From Melampsora larici-populina 98AG31 (taxonomy: Eukaryota; Basidiomycota; Pucciniomycetes; Pucciniales; Melampsoraceae): DNA of 64,000 nt. Location: positions 492,365 through 556,364 of the forward strand of contig NW_006768817.1 of assembly GCF_000204055.1 (NCBI RefSeq), in the 5' to 3' direction. The notes below the pieces were generated by a model. That model did not search any database. It saw only the letters and a program-made list of their open reading frames with translations, and was not told where the DNA came from. The position numbers and the translations under genes are program-made. Shown in pieces: positions 12,806-22,188 of the stretch; the first letter of the stretch is position 1; each line of letters opens with the position of its first letter.

Positions 12806-13974
12806 ATGAGTATGACCCACGCGACAGCGAGATTTGCAATTTTACGGCTGATATCGATCCAACTCGACGCCGCTGGCTTTACGCACGTTCAAGACAAGTC
12901 ATTGTTAGAGGATATCGAAGGCCTTCTCGATGGATGTTGAGTAGTGTTGGCTTCAAAAATCTTCCATCGCCTGATTTCCCTCCCCCATCTTCTGATCCTG
13001 GTTCTTCGGCTGTGAATTGTTATGAATTGCTGGTGATAGTGATTGAGGGTCTGGTACATTTAACATACGAGTTTGCTCAACATACGAGAAGGTCGAGGCC
13101 GAACATACGGGATATGGTCACAGCATGTGCAGATCAAGGCATCGAACTTTGTCATCTTCAGGCTGTGCTCTCTCAGACGCTTCCTCATATGTCTGGTAAT
13201 CATCTTTTTTGAGTTTGGCCTATGTCTATCACTCGCACCAACAATTACCTGATAGTTCGCGAAACATATGAAGATTTGAAATTTGAGCTTCCTATAGCTT
13301 CCTCTACTATTCCTCACGATCCTACCGTTGGTTTTCTATCATCAGAATCTGAAAGCGAAGATGAACAAGCCTCAAACCAGTCAGCATCCCGCGCGAATCG
13401 TCCCAGCCACTCGCGAGCAAAACTCAATATGGAATTGGTTGGGGGTTTACCACATCTACCAGCTTTGCCAGCTAAACATACATGGAGACAGACCTATGTC
13501 AGTAAAAGTTTTATTGCTTTGTCGTCGGCTGTAACTGATGATACCCTTCCAATGAATACGTAGGTCGAACCTGCGCCTATCACGGTCATTCCTCCTCCAC
13601 ACGTTTCATTGCCTAAGCCAACGGTGCCGACATCCGAAGCACGTCCAGATTCTTCAAATCTAACTGGTGTTTATCCTTTCGAAGCTTCGCTGAATGATCC
13701 CAATATACCTACTTGTTTGCATTCCCTCAATCGACGGATTCTCGATACCCGTTTGGTGGAACGCTCGCTTCGTAATCTCGTCGAACGGACTTCCGAAGAT
13801 AGCGAGAATTCTCTGAAGCATTCTTCTTCACAGTTGAACTTATCTTCTATACCCTCTGATGATTTGTCAGTACCCAAACGTGCGGCTGACCTACAGATCC
13901 CGATTATCAACTTTGAGAATGATTGGTATGGCTCCCAGAGAGTCAAGCGGGTCAAGACTGATTCGAATTCATAA
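12806..13974 (+). CDS. TAF8: TAF8-like TFIID subunit (histone fold, Bromo_TP domain)
   Basis: Four exons (12806-12935, 13040-13195, 13256-13497, 13564-13974) give 312 residues. The N-terminus matches a Bromo_TP histone fold: ARFAILRLISIQLDAAGF, LLEDIEGLL, then after the first intron LTYEFAQHTRRSRPNIRDMV. A central segment has the TAF8-type proline motif LPALPAKHTWRQT, which in the family contacts TAF2. The C-terminus is Ser-rich with a basic VKRVK end that could be a nuclear signal. TAF8 pairs with TAF10 and is part of the general transcription factor TFIID. The first intron uses a weak donor (GTTGAG at 12936). It was chosen because it is the only GT before an in-frame stop that restores the histone fold. 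Assignment to TAF8 rather than TAF3 rests on the KHTW motif. Confidence 0.82.
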
Positions 13975-14646
13975 TATTTTGTATTTCGTTGACAATTGAG
14001 CTCTATGTATTTATCAGTCGAATGCATTGTACATCATACAAAGATCGTTCCAATGGAATCAGATCATCGGATCCCAAGCTGACCTTCATTACCAAATCTT
14101 TGATTTCAACTGCGCCTTGTGCTTTGATTGGAGTTGAAGAAAAGCTCGAGTTTCGCGAGTTCAATTTGCCAAATAACTCGCCAGAAAGAGACTTGTCAGA
14201 TGAACTGCGATTATAGTCGAGCGAAAGAACGCGATTAATGATCAGTCGGAATTAGGCTACCCTAAACACCATTGTTTGTCAAAGTTTGAGTTTATCCCTA
14301 CTTCATCCAACCTCGTCCGTCCCAGCTTTTCATCAGCAAGGTCGATCTACTATTCTTCAATTTCAAAGGACAAACTTGGAAATGTTTGTTATTTGAACTT
14401 GTGGATTTGAAAAACATAATTGCCAAATTTGTACTGCAGGGATAGCTGCTCTCCAATAAACTAATGCTCACTTTGATCCTTTCGGTCAGTTAGAATGCTA
14501 GATTTGAAATTTCGTCAACGATGCTTTAGTCAAAAGTTGGAACTTCACGTAGTCCTTCCATCCTCAATAAAACCTCAGCTTCACACCATCCCCTTGACTT
14601 TCAATATAGCGCATATACCATCAGACTATCTTTCAGTAAATTCAAA
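13975..14646. other. Intergenic region between TAF8-like and Bub2-like genes
   Basis: Likely 3' untranslated region of the upstream gene and promoter of the next one on the same strand. No further gene is supported. Confidence 0.5.
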
Positions 14647-16028
14647 ATGGCATCATCTACCGTGGATTCTCAACAGCTTTCCAACAAGTCTTCAGAACCA
14701 TCTGCTCCACTCAGCGTACGCGCAGATACATTTTCGAAATTGTTGTGGCCAGAGAAATCACGTCGAACTGATCGTGAAATTGAACAAGCACATCAATCAC
14801 TTCGTCGACTAATTCTGATCAATCCTTATGATGAGGTTGGTCAATCACCTTTGGCATTTCTCGACATCTCCTCTTTATCATGTCTCAGTGTCATGCTTTT
14901 TTTAGGTCGAAGCAAGTCAATTCAGAGCAACTACCTGGAAAATCCTTTTAGGTGCTTTAGATTGCCAAGCAGAACATTACTTCGATCTTGCTACTCGTCG
15001 AAGAACACCATGGTATGAGAAGATCACAAATGATACTTTTAGGACTTTGGCTACTGATTCATCATTTCAAACACGAGTTTCGAATGCTATGCTAGTCAGA
15101 TTACTTGAAGCTTTTGTCTCTCGTTCACATGGTATGTCATTCGAATGTTTTCTCTCATTCGAATGTTTTGTCAATTGATTTCCTTGAATAATGACATCTT
15201 CACTTTTTTTTGTTCCTGTAGAGGAATCTCACAAGACAGACGGTACCAAAGCGCAATACGATTTTACATATGTTCAAGGCATGAATGTGCTTGCTGCTCC
15301 ATTTCTTTATACTATGCCATCTGAGCTAGAAGCTTTTATGACTTTTTCTCGTTTTATCGAATTTCATTGTCCTTTATACGTACAACCTACACTCGAGGGT
15401 GTTCATTCAGGATTACGCGTAAGTTTTTTCTTCTATGACTCTATTTTTGAATTGAATTGCAGAAAGAGTTTGATGATATTCGCGACAATCAGTTATTGGA
15501 TGTTTGTCTTGAAATACTCGATCTTGAATTGTATCAATACCTAAAGTCAAAAAACTTACGTGCTGAAATATACGCTTTTCCTTGTTAGTCTTTTTTGATA
15601 CTTTGATTTCCAACTTGCTCTTAAGCTGATCTTACTTTGATGTTCAACCACTTAAACAGCTGTGTTAACATTTTGCGCGTGTACAGAACCATTAGATCAA
15701 GTCTTGCAACTGTGGGATTACTTATTAGCTTTTGGTGTAGGTTTAAATATCCTCTGCGTAATTTCTCAATTATACATGATGCGAGATAAACTCTTGGCTC
15801 ATCCTTCGTTAGTACTTTGCTTCACTGTCTTTTTCGATGAATCGATTGCTTGAGATGGATTTATGTTGACTTTTTTATGCTGTTACTATTAGACCGATGG
15901 CTTTACTTCGAAAGTTACTAGCTCTTGACGCTAAAAAGGTGATCTTGTTAACAAATGTGTTTATACGTGATTTACCAGAAGTACTATACGAAAAACTGGT
16001 TCGACATCCTTTTGAAAAAGTAAATTGA
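14647..16028 (+). CDS. BUB2: Bub2/Cdc16-type TBC-domain GAP of the mitotic exit / septation checkpoint
   Basis: Six exons (14647-14835, 14906-15131, 15222-15418, 15463-15583, 15660-15807, 15893-16028) give 338 residues, close to yeast Bub2 (306) and fission yeast Cdc16 (299). The TBC signatures are present: FRATTWKILLG, the arginine-finger motif I-x2-D-x2-R (ITNDTFR), the glutamine-finger YVQGMN, and the Bub2-characteristic CPLYVQPTLEGVH, AEIYAFPSVLTFCACT and LWDYLLAFGVGLN. With a Bfa1-type partner at the spindle pole it would keep the small GTPase Tem1/Spg1 inactive until the spindle is positioned. Both catalytic fingers are intact, so it is probably an active GAP. The first intron has a weak GTTGGT donor. 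The last codons before the TGA at 16026 resemble a donor (GTAAAT), so extra C-terminal exons cannot be fully excluded. Confidence 0.88.
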
Positions 16029-16186
16029 TTCAATGTTCGCCACTGTATGCTGGTTTATTTCAAGGAACACTTTTTGCGTTTTTTTTGACAAGTTGTAGCT
16101 TTGTAAGGATGATGAAGTCTTGGGAGTTACTTTCGATAACCATACTTAACCATAACAGGGAAGAATAATCAAAATGTATTTCAATT

Positions 16187-16593
16187 GGACTTACTTTTTG
16201 TGTATTTCATTAGAGGACATTCAAGACTTGGCCGTTTGCTTTTTGGATCTCAGACGTCGTTTTTTTCTCAATTGTCTTATATTATGTATGAACTTGAAAT
16301 CTCGGGAACCTGTCCTGAAAACGACTCTACGAGGGCAGCAATCTGCGAATACAACAAAGAAGGTAGCTCTGAACTTGGAAGGGATTATGTACTCAATATG
16401 GTAGACCGCATCGGCAAATCAGGCGTCAATTGATACATAAGCCTGTAATCATCAGTGGTTTTTAGGAACAATTCATCCACAAATTATGGAAGGTTATTTG
16501 CAAAAACTTGAGAAGCTTGATAGTCATCAGCTCACATGGTTGACGAGGACTGAGACTCAAAATTCGATATCATTGGCGGGGCAGCTTCAATAG
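16187..16593 (+). CDS. Unrecognised gene fragment, C-terminal exons only
   Basis: Two blocks have coding character and join phase-consistently: one open from about 16187 to 16362, and a terminal exon 16466-16593 ending in TAG. The intron between them starts GTAGCT and ends TTTTTAG. The joined product includes GTCPENDSTRAAICEYNKE followed by GTIHPQIMEGYLQKLEKL. I could not fix the start: either an internal ATG at 16284, giving a protein of about 68 residues, or upstream mini-exons ending at an AG near 16212. It follows Bub2 on the same strand, so it might also be a missed continuation, although Bub2 orthologues do not have such a tail. Family unknown. Confidence 0.35.
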
Positions 16594-16928
16594 TCATCAC
16601 ATGCGGTAGATTTTAGGTTTCATAGGCAAGGGGGCAGATGGATGCGATCACGTATATAGTCATTATATCATTTGTTCTTACAATTTTCCATCATTCGCAT
16701 ACTTTTCGATGCGACAAAGTAGATGCTTAAATTCAGACATGCGTCGCGAGTCGACGTATGGAAGAAAATGTGTCCTCTAACATGATCGATTTGATATTTT
16801 GCACCACAAGAGGTAATGTCCATTTAAATATAACCCAAGAAGCTTGATGTGAGAGTTGCAGATCTCAAAGACCTGTTTTTGTTTTGTTAGTCATCTTCTG
16901 GAAAATCTCGGGTGCTTAGAGATCGAAA

Positions 16929-18967
16929 TCATTGGAGAGATTCCTTTCCAGCTTTGATGGCTGATTGAGGTTGTCCAAGGGTATCGAAACTGTAATATCA
17001 ATGAGGGTAGAGCGTCAGAAGCAAATTCTTGAACCAGAAGATTCTTGAGACTCACAAGAAGATACCGGCAAGGTTGGCTTTTTTGGCGAATTTTCCTTTG
17101 GCGGCGATGCTGACTTGATCATCGTACGAGAAGAAGTATTTTCCGTTGGTCAAGAATGGCTAAGTGCGAAGTAACTATGTCAGTTAACTTATCAGACAGA
17201 TTTATGATTGTTGGGATTTCACTGACTTGACCACTGCATTCATCAAAGTGACGTGTGTAACCATTTCCGCCTGAAAGTTGGTCAGCCGATAAATCACCCT
17301 TCTCCATCAACTCGTTCACAAGCCAAATACCCGCCCAGTTGGTTTGAACACCACACACGTCGATCATTGGTGGATCATCGGTCTTTCCACCTTGCTATTT
17401 GTTGCAAAGAATGCAATCAGTTACTAGAATCCGATGACTTTCGCAATGAGGTGGAAAATAACCCACTGGAGCGGTGGTTGTGTGGTTTTGGTAATAGTAC
17501 GAAACCAACTTTTCCTCAGTTCGAGGAGTCAACTTGGGTGACGTCAATTCGTACGAGCGAGCGTAAGCAGGAATTCCTAACACCATCTGGCTTGGCTTGA
17601 ATCCCTGTTTTGTGAAGATAGCGAGAGCGGAATTGATAGAAGCCGGGTTCTCAGGAGCACATGAATCGTAGATTGGTGCGATAGGGCCAGTGGTTGCAGC
17701 CCAGTTTCCGAAGACATCGTAGGCCATGATGTTACTGGTAGGTTTTAATATATTATTAGCGGAGAGTTCTTCGGGAAAGGGGCACGAGTTTGTGTTGTGG
17801 CTTACGCGAAGTCCAGGTTCTCAACAAGAAGTTGGGTTTCGTTGGCGCCGGCTACCTTACCATCCGCCCCGAGTAAACCACCAATGCTCAAAGCGGCGCT
17901 GTATTGAGCCTCAGGCCATTGCTTTCGAAGTTCCTATTGAAAGGCAATGCCGACAATGGATATAATCAGTGTTAAAGAGCTAACCGGAGGGGGTAAGTAG
18001 CGTACGTACTCGAACAAATGAACCGAAGTGGACAGTATCGGCCGCAGTGAAGTTGTTACAACCGATTCCAGCACTAATTTGAATGAAAACTCATTAAGCA
18101 CAGCAAACTCATGAGAAGGAGGAAAGGAACTTACGCGTTAGGGTCTATGTAGATGTAGAGGAAGCGTTTTTAGTGTTATACACACGCATACATTGAGAAA
18201 TAATAAAGTCAAACTTACATTCCCAGTCTGTGCAAAGTACAGTAAGAACGTTAGCATTGAGTCCTGTGGGCTGGTTGGGGAGCTAGGTGGAAGAATATCT
18301 TACCAAGATCAATTCCCTTGAAACCAAATTTCTTGGCAAAGTCGATCAGCACTCTGGCGTATTTTTGTCGATTGGTGTCATCTTGCACCATGATGGAAAA
18401 GTGCCTGCAATGAGTTTGAAGATTTAGCAAGGGGCATATGAGGTGGTTGAGACTGTGTTTAGAACCAACTTTGAACCGGTCCAACCACCATATGACATGA
18501 TGGGGAGCACTTTGTCTGATGAAAGAAAAACGGGTGAGCAGTAAGTATTTTGTCCAATGGCCATCATGAGGGCTTGTGCAAAATATCAAATCTCATCGAA
18601 GGGCTTACTAGCAGTGGCTTCTTTGACAAATTGACCAGCGAGCGCTTCCGCAGTTTCGGATGTAAGGCCCGGAGGGTAGGTGAAGGAGCCGTCAAGTTCA
18701 GGGATAGCGACGAAGAACGTGACATCGGTGTATAGGGCTAATTAAAAGAGGTTAAAAAATCAATCAACTTGAAAACTGAGGCACATAGCGAAGAAAAGAC
18801 TCACACCAAGGAATTTGGGCTGGGGATTGGAGGCTTGAATGATATGCTGGGTAATAACCCATCACTTTTTGTGACTTGGTGAAATTAGCTGAGCCCATGT
18901 CGGTTGGGATACAGGTGGCCCTTACGACAAGAGATACAACTGCCAACAAGCTGACAAGCATGATCAT
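16929..18967 (-). CDS. Secreted GH18 chitinase (12 exons, two micro-exons)
   Basis: Minus-strand exons 18967-18805, 18737-18609, 18515-18470, 18404-18304, 18227-18219, 18144-18135, 18073-18010, 17933-17806, 17734-17467, 17394-17227, 17159-17056 and 16989-16929 join in frame to 416 residues. Family features: N-terminal signal peptide, KVMGYYPAYHSS (strand 1), KVLPIMSYGGWTGS (strand 3), the active-site segment KGIDLDWEYPNA, ANIMAYDVFGNW (strand 6), VLGIPAYARSY, and AGIFFFDTLG near the end. GH18 enzymes cleave chitin beta-1,4 bonds using the last Glu of D-x2-D-x-D-x-E. Here Glu149, Asp147 and Asp145 are kept but the first Asp is Lys142. Fungal chitinases remodel the cell wall or act on chitin outside the cell. 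The 17466-17395 intron has a competing very short alternative starting at 17424. Confidence 0.87.
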
Positions 18968-19730
18968 GATGTCGATTTGCTTAGTGTTAAACGGGCTTCA
19001 GAGTTTAGGGTAAAATAGTTGAAAATTTGGATGATTCTGTGTTAGTAGGGAGAGAACTGGATGATACGAAAAAATAAAAAAGGAAAATTGAACTTGGTGG
19101 GTGGAATAGCAGTCCTTGGCCGGGGACGACCGTTGCAGCCTTTTATAAAAGTTTTTGAGAAAGGTTCGGAAGTCTGGCAGAGGCTGGCAGGAGATTTCGG
19201 AATACCTTTTCACCCTGTCTTTTGCAGCGCCCGCGGAAGCCATTGGAAGACCCCGACTTGGCGTGGCATACAGACCCTGGAGGCTGGCAAGGTCCACGCA
19301 TCGCCTCACAAACCATTGGCTGTTGCGGTGCTACAAGTCCACCAGGTGAGCTCCCCTTCTGCAAGCAAGCATGGTCCTCGGAAAAACCACACATAGCATA
19401 CTAAAACCGCGTAGTATGAGCGCCACACGGGTGACTCAGCTCACAATGGTCCGGAGTAACGTCCGTACTCACATGTCATGCTTGCTACCACTGCCTTCGG
19501 TAAAAAAAGTCGCACTGTTATACTAATGCGAATTTTATATCAGGGTGGAAGATTAAGGCAGGTCAAGTTTTTACGTTCTTCTTGTAAAATACCATAAAAA
19601 AATTCCTCTCTTGCAAAACAAGATGGTCAGCGGCGGTCAACAGCAATCAACAGCTTCTTGAGGAGCCATTGATCCATAATGCATATGATATCAGTCTTGA
19701 CACTTTTCTCTGCTTTTTCACCTCACATTA
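18968..19730. other. Chitinase upstream region
   Basis: Presumed promoter and 5' leader of the chitinase gene, followed by a relatively GC-rich patch (19080-19400) with overlapping ORFs on both strands. None of these shows a recognisable domain or splice-linked continuation, so none is called. Confidence 0.45.
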
Positions 19731-19943
19731 GGGGGTTTCAAGTCAAAACATTTACAGCATTTTGCAGTACAACAAGTTGTCCGAGACCGTAAAATTTGAT
19801 GTAAATTTCAAAAATTCTGGACACCTTTTCAGGTGTCCCAAATGCTGTTGACCATATATTTGCAGAAAAAAAACACCGTAAAATTTGGAAAACTTGTCTG
19901 TTTCATATAAATTTTCACAAAAATATCCTGACTTGAAACCCCC
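19731..19943. mobile_element. MITE, GGGGGTTTCAAGTCA termini
   Basis: Perfect 15-bp terminal inverted repeats, GGGGGTTTCAAGTCA at the left and TGACTTGAAACCCCC at the right, enclose 213 bp of AT-rich non-coding DNA. Flanks are TTA on the left and TAT on the right, so a TA duplication is possible. The interior holds a small perfect hairpin (GGACACCT/AGGTGTCC near 19818-19838). The termini are close to those of the element at 31345-31633, indicating one family. A related right end (TTTGAGCCCCCC near 20131) follows a palindrome at about 20050-20105 and may be a third, degraded copy. Confidence 0.72.
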
Positions 19944-20153
19944 TATATTGTTTGCGTTGTTTGCTAGTCTTTGTTGTTTTATAGTTATTTGGGTTTTCTC
20001 ATTGCTGTAAAGTTATGTAGATGTTCTGCTCATAAAAACTTGGGATGTTAGAATTCCTGACTCCATAGAATTTTTGCAAAAATTTATGGAATCAGGATTT
20101 ATTTTTTATGGTCAAAGCTGCAAATCACTTTGAGCCCCCCTATTTTCTCACTG

Positions 20154-20928
20154 TGCATGTGTATGTATAAAAAGACAACATTCTGTTAGAACGTTCAGTA
20201 ACCAAAGGTGACATGAGAATTTTATGACCAGACTACATATTGATCCCAATAATATGTTTCAATTTGGTCAAGAAGGTCTTTGACTTTGATAGTGGTCAAA
20301 CCACAGCCATATTTTGCTGTAGCCTCACTTTCCTCTGCTCATTGAATTTGCTTCAACTTATCAAATGAAAGAGATTCTAGATCTTGACTTAATTCATGTT
20401 ATTCCAAAAGGGTCATGTTTCATTCAAATGAGAACTGAAAGCAAGAAATTTGTATCTAATACAATTTGGACTAAAGATTTCATCAACAAAAGTGTTCAGC
20501 TGTTTGACATTGGTGCTGTCAACTTTGTCAATTCATCCGGTCTCAAGGGTGAAAATGTTTGTGATTTCAATTTGAATAGCAATGAGTGAGGTCAATTCTG
20601 AGATGACTTATTGGTGATTGAGATTGAATATAATAAGATCAAAATTGAATTTGATTTAAAAGAAGGTGTTTGGGATCCATCAGAGAAGGTTGGGGTTGAG
20701 GTCATGTGTGAATGTTGATTGTTGAGATTGACAAAGGGCAAGCCAAGTCAAGAGTAAAAAGGGATAATCAAGACCAAAAGAGAAGGGGTTCAAAGATGAA
20801 ATGTGAGTGATTGAGATCAAAGTGTTCAATCAGTGATTGTATTGGTAATCAGAGGGAAAAAACGGTGAAGTACAAGAACAGAGGCAGTGTCATTATGGAT
20901 ACAAAGTGGACATGTCTGGTATGCATTA
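20154..20928. other. Repeat-rich intergenic DNA
   Basis: Contains one 74-codon ORF (20365-20589, +) of unknown nature, possibly transposon debris. No domain is recognisable and no splicing partner is evident. Confidence 0.35.
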
Positions 20929-21087
20929 AGGGTACTCAAAGTAAGTATGTACGTGTACATACTTTTTGCTATATACTTTTTTTGGCGGGGAAGGCGAGGC
21001 CAAAAGTATATTTTTTTTCTTTGTCCCCGCCAAAAAAAGTATGTAGCGAAAAGTATGTAGCGCTACATACTTTGCTTTGAGTACCCT
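20929..21087 (+). mobile_element. 159-bp MITE, copy 1 (AGGGTACTCAAAG termini)
   Basis: The element starts AGGGTACTCAAAGTAAG and ends CTTTGAGTACCCT, flanked by TA on each side. Most of its length folds back: repeated ACATACTTTT units, perfect small palindromes such as GTATGTAGCGCTACATAC, and GGCGGGG/CCCCGCC arms around a short GC-rich centre. It has no coding capacity. It is nearly identical to the reverse complement of 42193-42352, differing by one base in an A-run by eye, so at least one copy moved recently. TA target choice suggests mobilisation by a Tc1/mariner-like transposase elsewhere in the genome (inference). Confidence 0.85.
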
Positions 21088-21600
21088 TATTAATTGAAAA
21101 GTGTCTTCATTGTTGGTTCAAAAGAATAAACAAATGACCTTATTTTGCAATCTTGATTCTTGCCTTTTCCATTTAATAGCAGTGACTTTGAAGAATCAAC
21201 AAGAGAGACAAAGTGGGATTTTTTTACCACAGATGGTCTGACAGGGTTTCATGGTGGTAAATTGTACGGGGAGGAGGATTGTCGTGGTATATAACATACC
21301 TCGTTTTGTTTTTATGTGTACTTGTGTTGTGTTAATGTATGGATCAAGGACTTCCGGTTGTTGTGGTTGATTATGTAGAATGAATATCAAATTGAAAGAA
21401 GAAGAGCCTGGTGAAATTAAGTTGCAATGAGTTTAATGAGCACGGTTATGGATTGATGGGTGTGATCATTTGTTATTCTTTTTACTAATAGGGAATAGGT
21501 CGCTTGTGACCTGAGTGTTTTCTTTCTATTTCCGTATATGTGTCTGTGTTATGATTTTATATATAATGACTCACTTTGTACCACTCAGTTTCTTTTCCCC

Positions 21601-22075
21601 ATCAAAAAGAAACTGTAAGTGTTTTTCTCTTACTAACATTATTTACGAAACATCATCCTGATTTCATTATCTCGACTTTACTTTCTCGCTACTTTTATTA
21701 TTTCATTTGCTCACATTTCATCTTAACTTGCGTACAATCCCTATTGCTCTGTGCACAGGTTTGTTAGACTCTTTTCTTGTTTTCTTCATCTCTATCTTTT
21801 ACTAATGTGTGCTGTGGTCAGGTCTGTCTGATTTTAGTGCTCTTCGAAGCTCTTTGAGGCCTGTGCCGTTACTTACTTCAGTACCTGATTACCCCAGGTT
21901 AGTATACTATTTTTGATCAAAAAGAAACTTTTTATTATTTCATTTGCTCACATTTCATCTTAACTTGCATACAATCCCTGTTGCTCTGTGCACAGGTCTG
22001 TCTGATTTTAGTGCTCTTTGAAGCTCTTTGAGGCCTGTGCCGTTACTTACTTCAGTACCTGATTACCCCAGGTTA
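21601..22075 (+). repeat. Tandemly duplicated leader; copy 2 lacks two GT-starting segments of copy 1
   Basis: Copy 1 spans 21601-21901 and copy 2 spans 21916-22075. Matching blocks are 21601-21614 with 21916-21929, 21693-21758 with 21930-21995 (66 bp each), and 21822-21901 with 21996-22075 (80 bp each), with only about three substitutions. Copy 1 contains two extra pieces: 21615-21692, which starts GTAAGT but ends in AC, and 21759-21821, which starts GTTTGT, contains TACTAAT and ends CAG. The second piece has every hallmark of an intron. The block sits immediately 5' of the copia-type ORF and is probably its transcript leader or LTR-proximal region. Confidence 0.75.
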
Positions 22076-22188
22076 CAACTTTTCAAACGGCCTAGCCACT
22101 ACATTGTTCTTGAGCACTTCCCAACTTCACATGGTAGCGAGAGTTTGATTATTATATCAAACTCCAATTCCGACGACCTATTGATTAT

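Noticed and set aside
17395..17424. A 30-nt intron in the chitinase gene
   Set aside because: Shorter than any other intron here. A 72-nt intron with donor at 17466 and the same acceptor keeps the frame and contains a good branch site.
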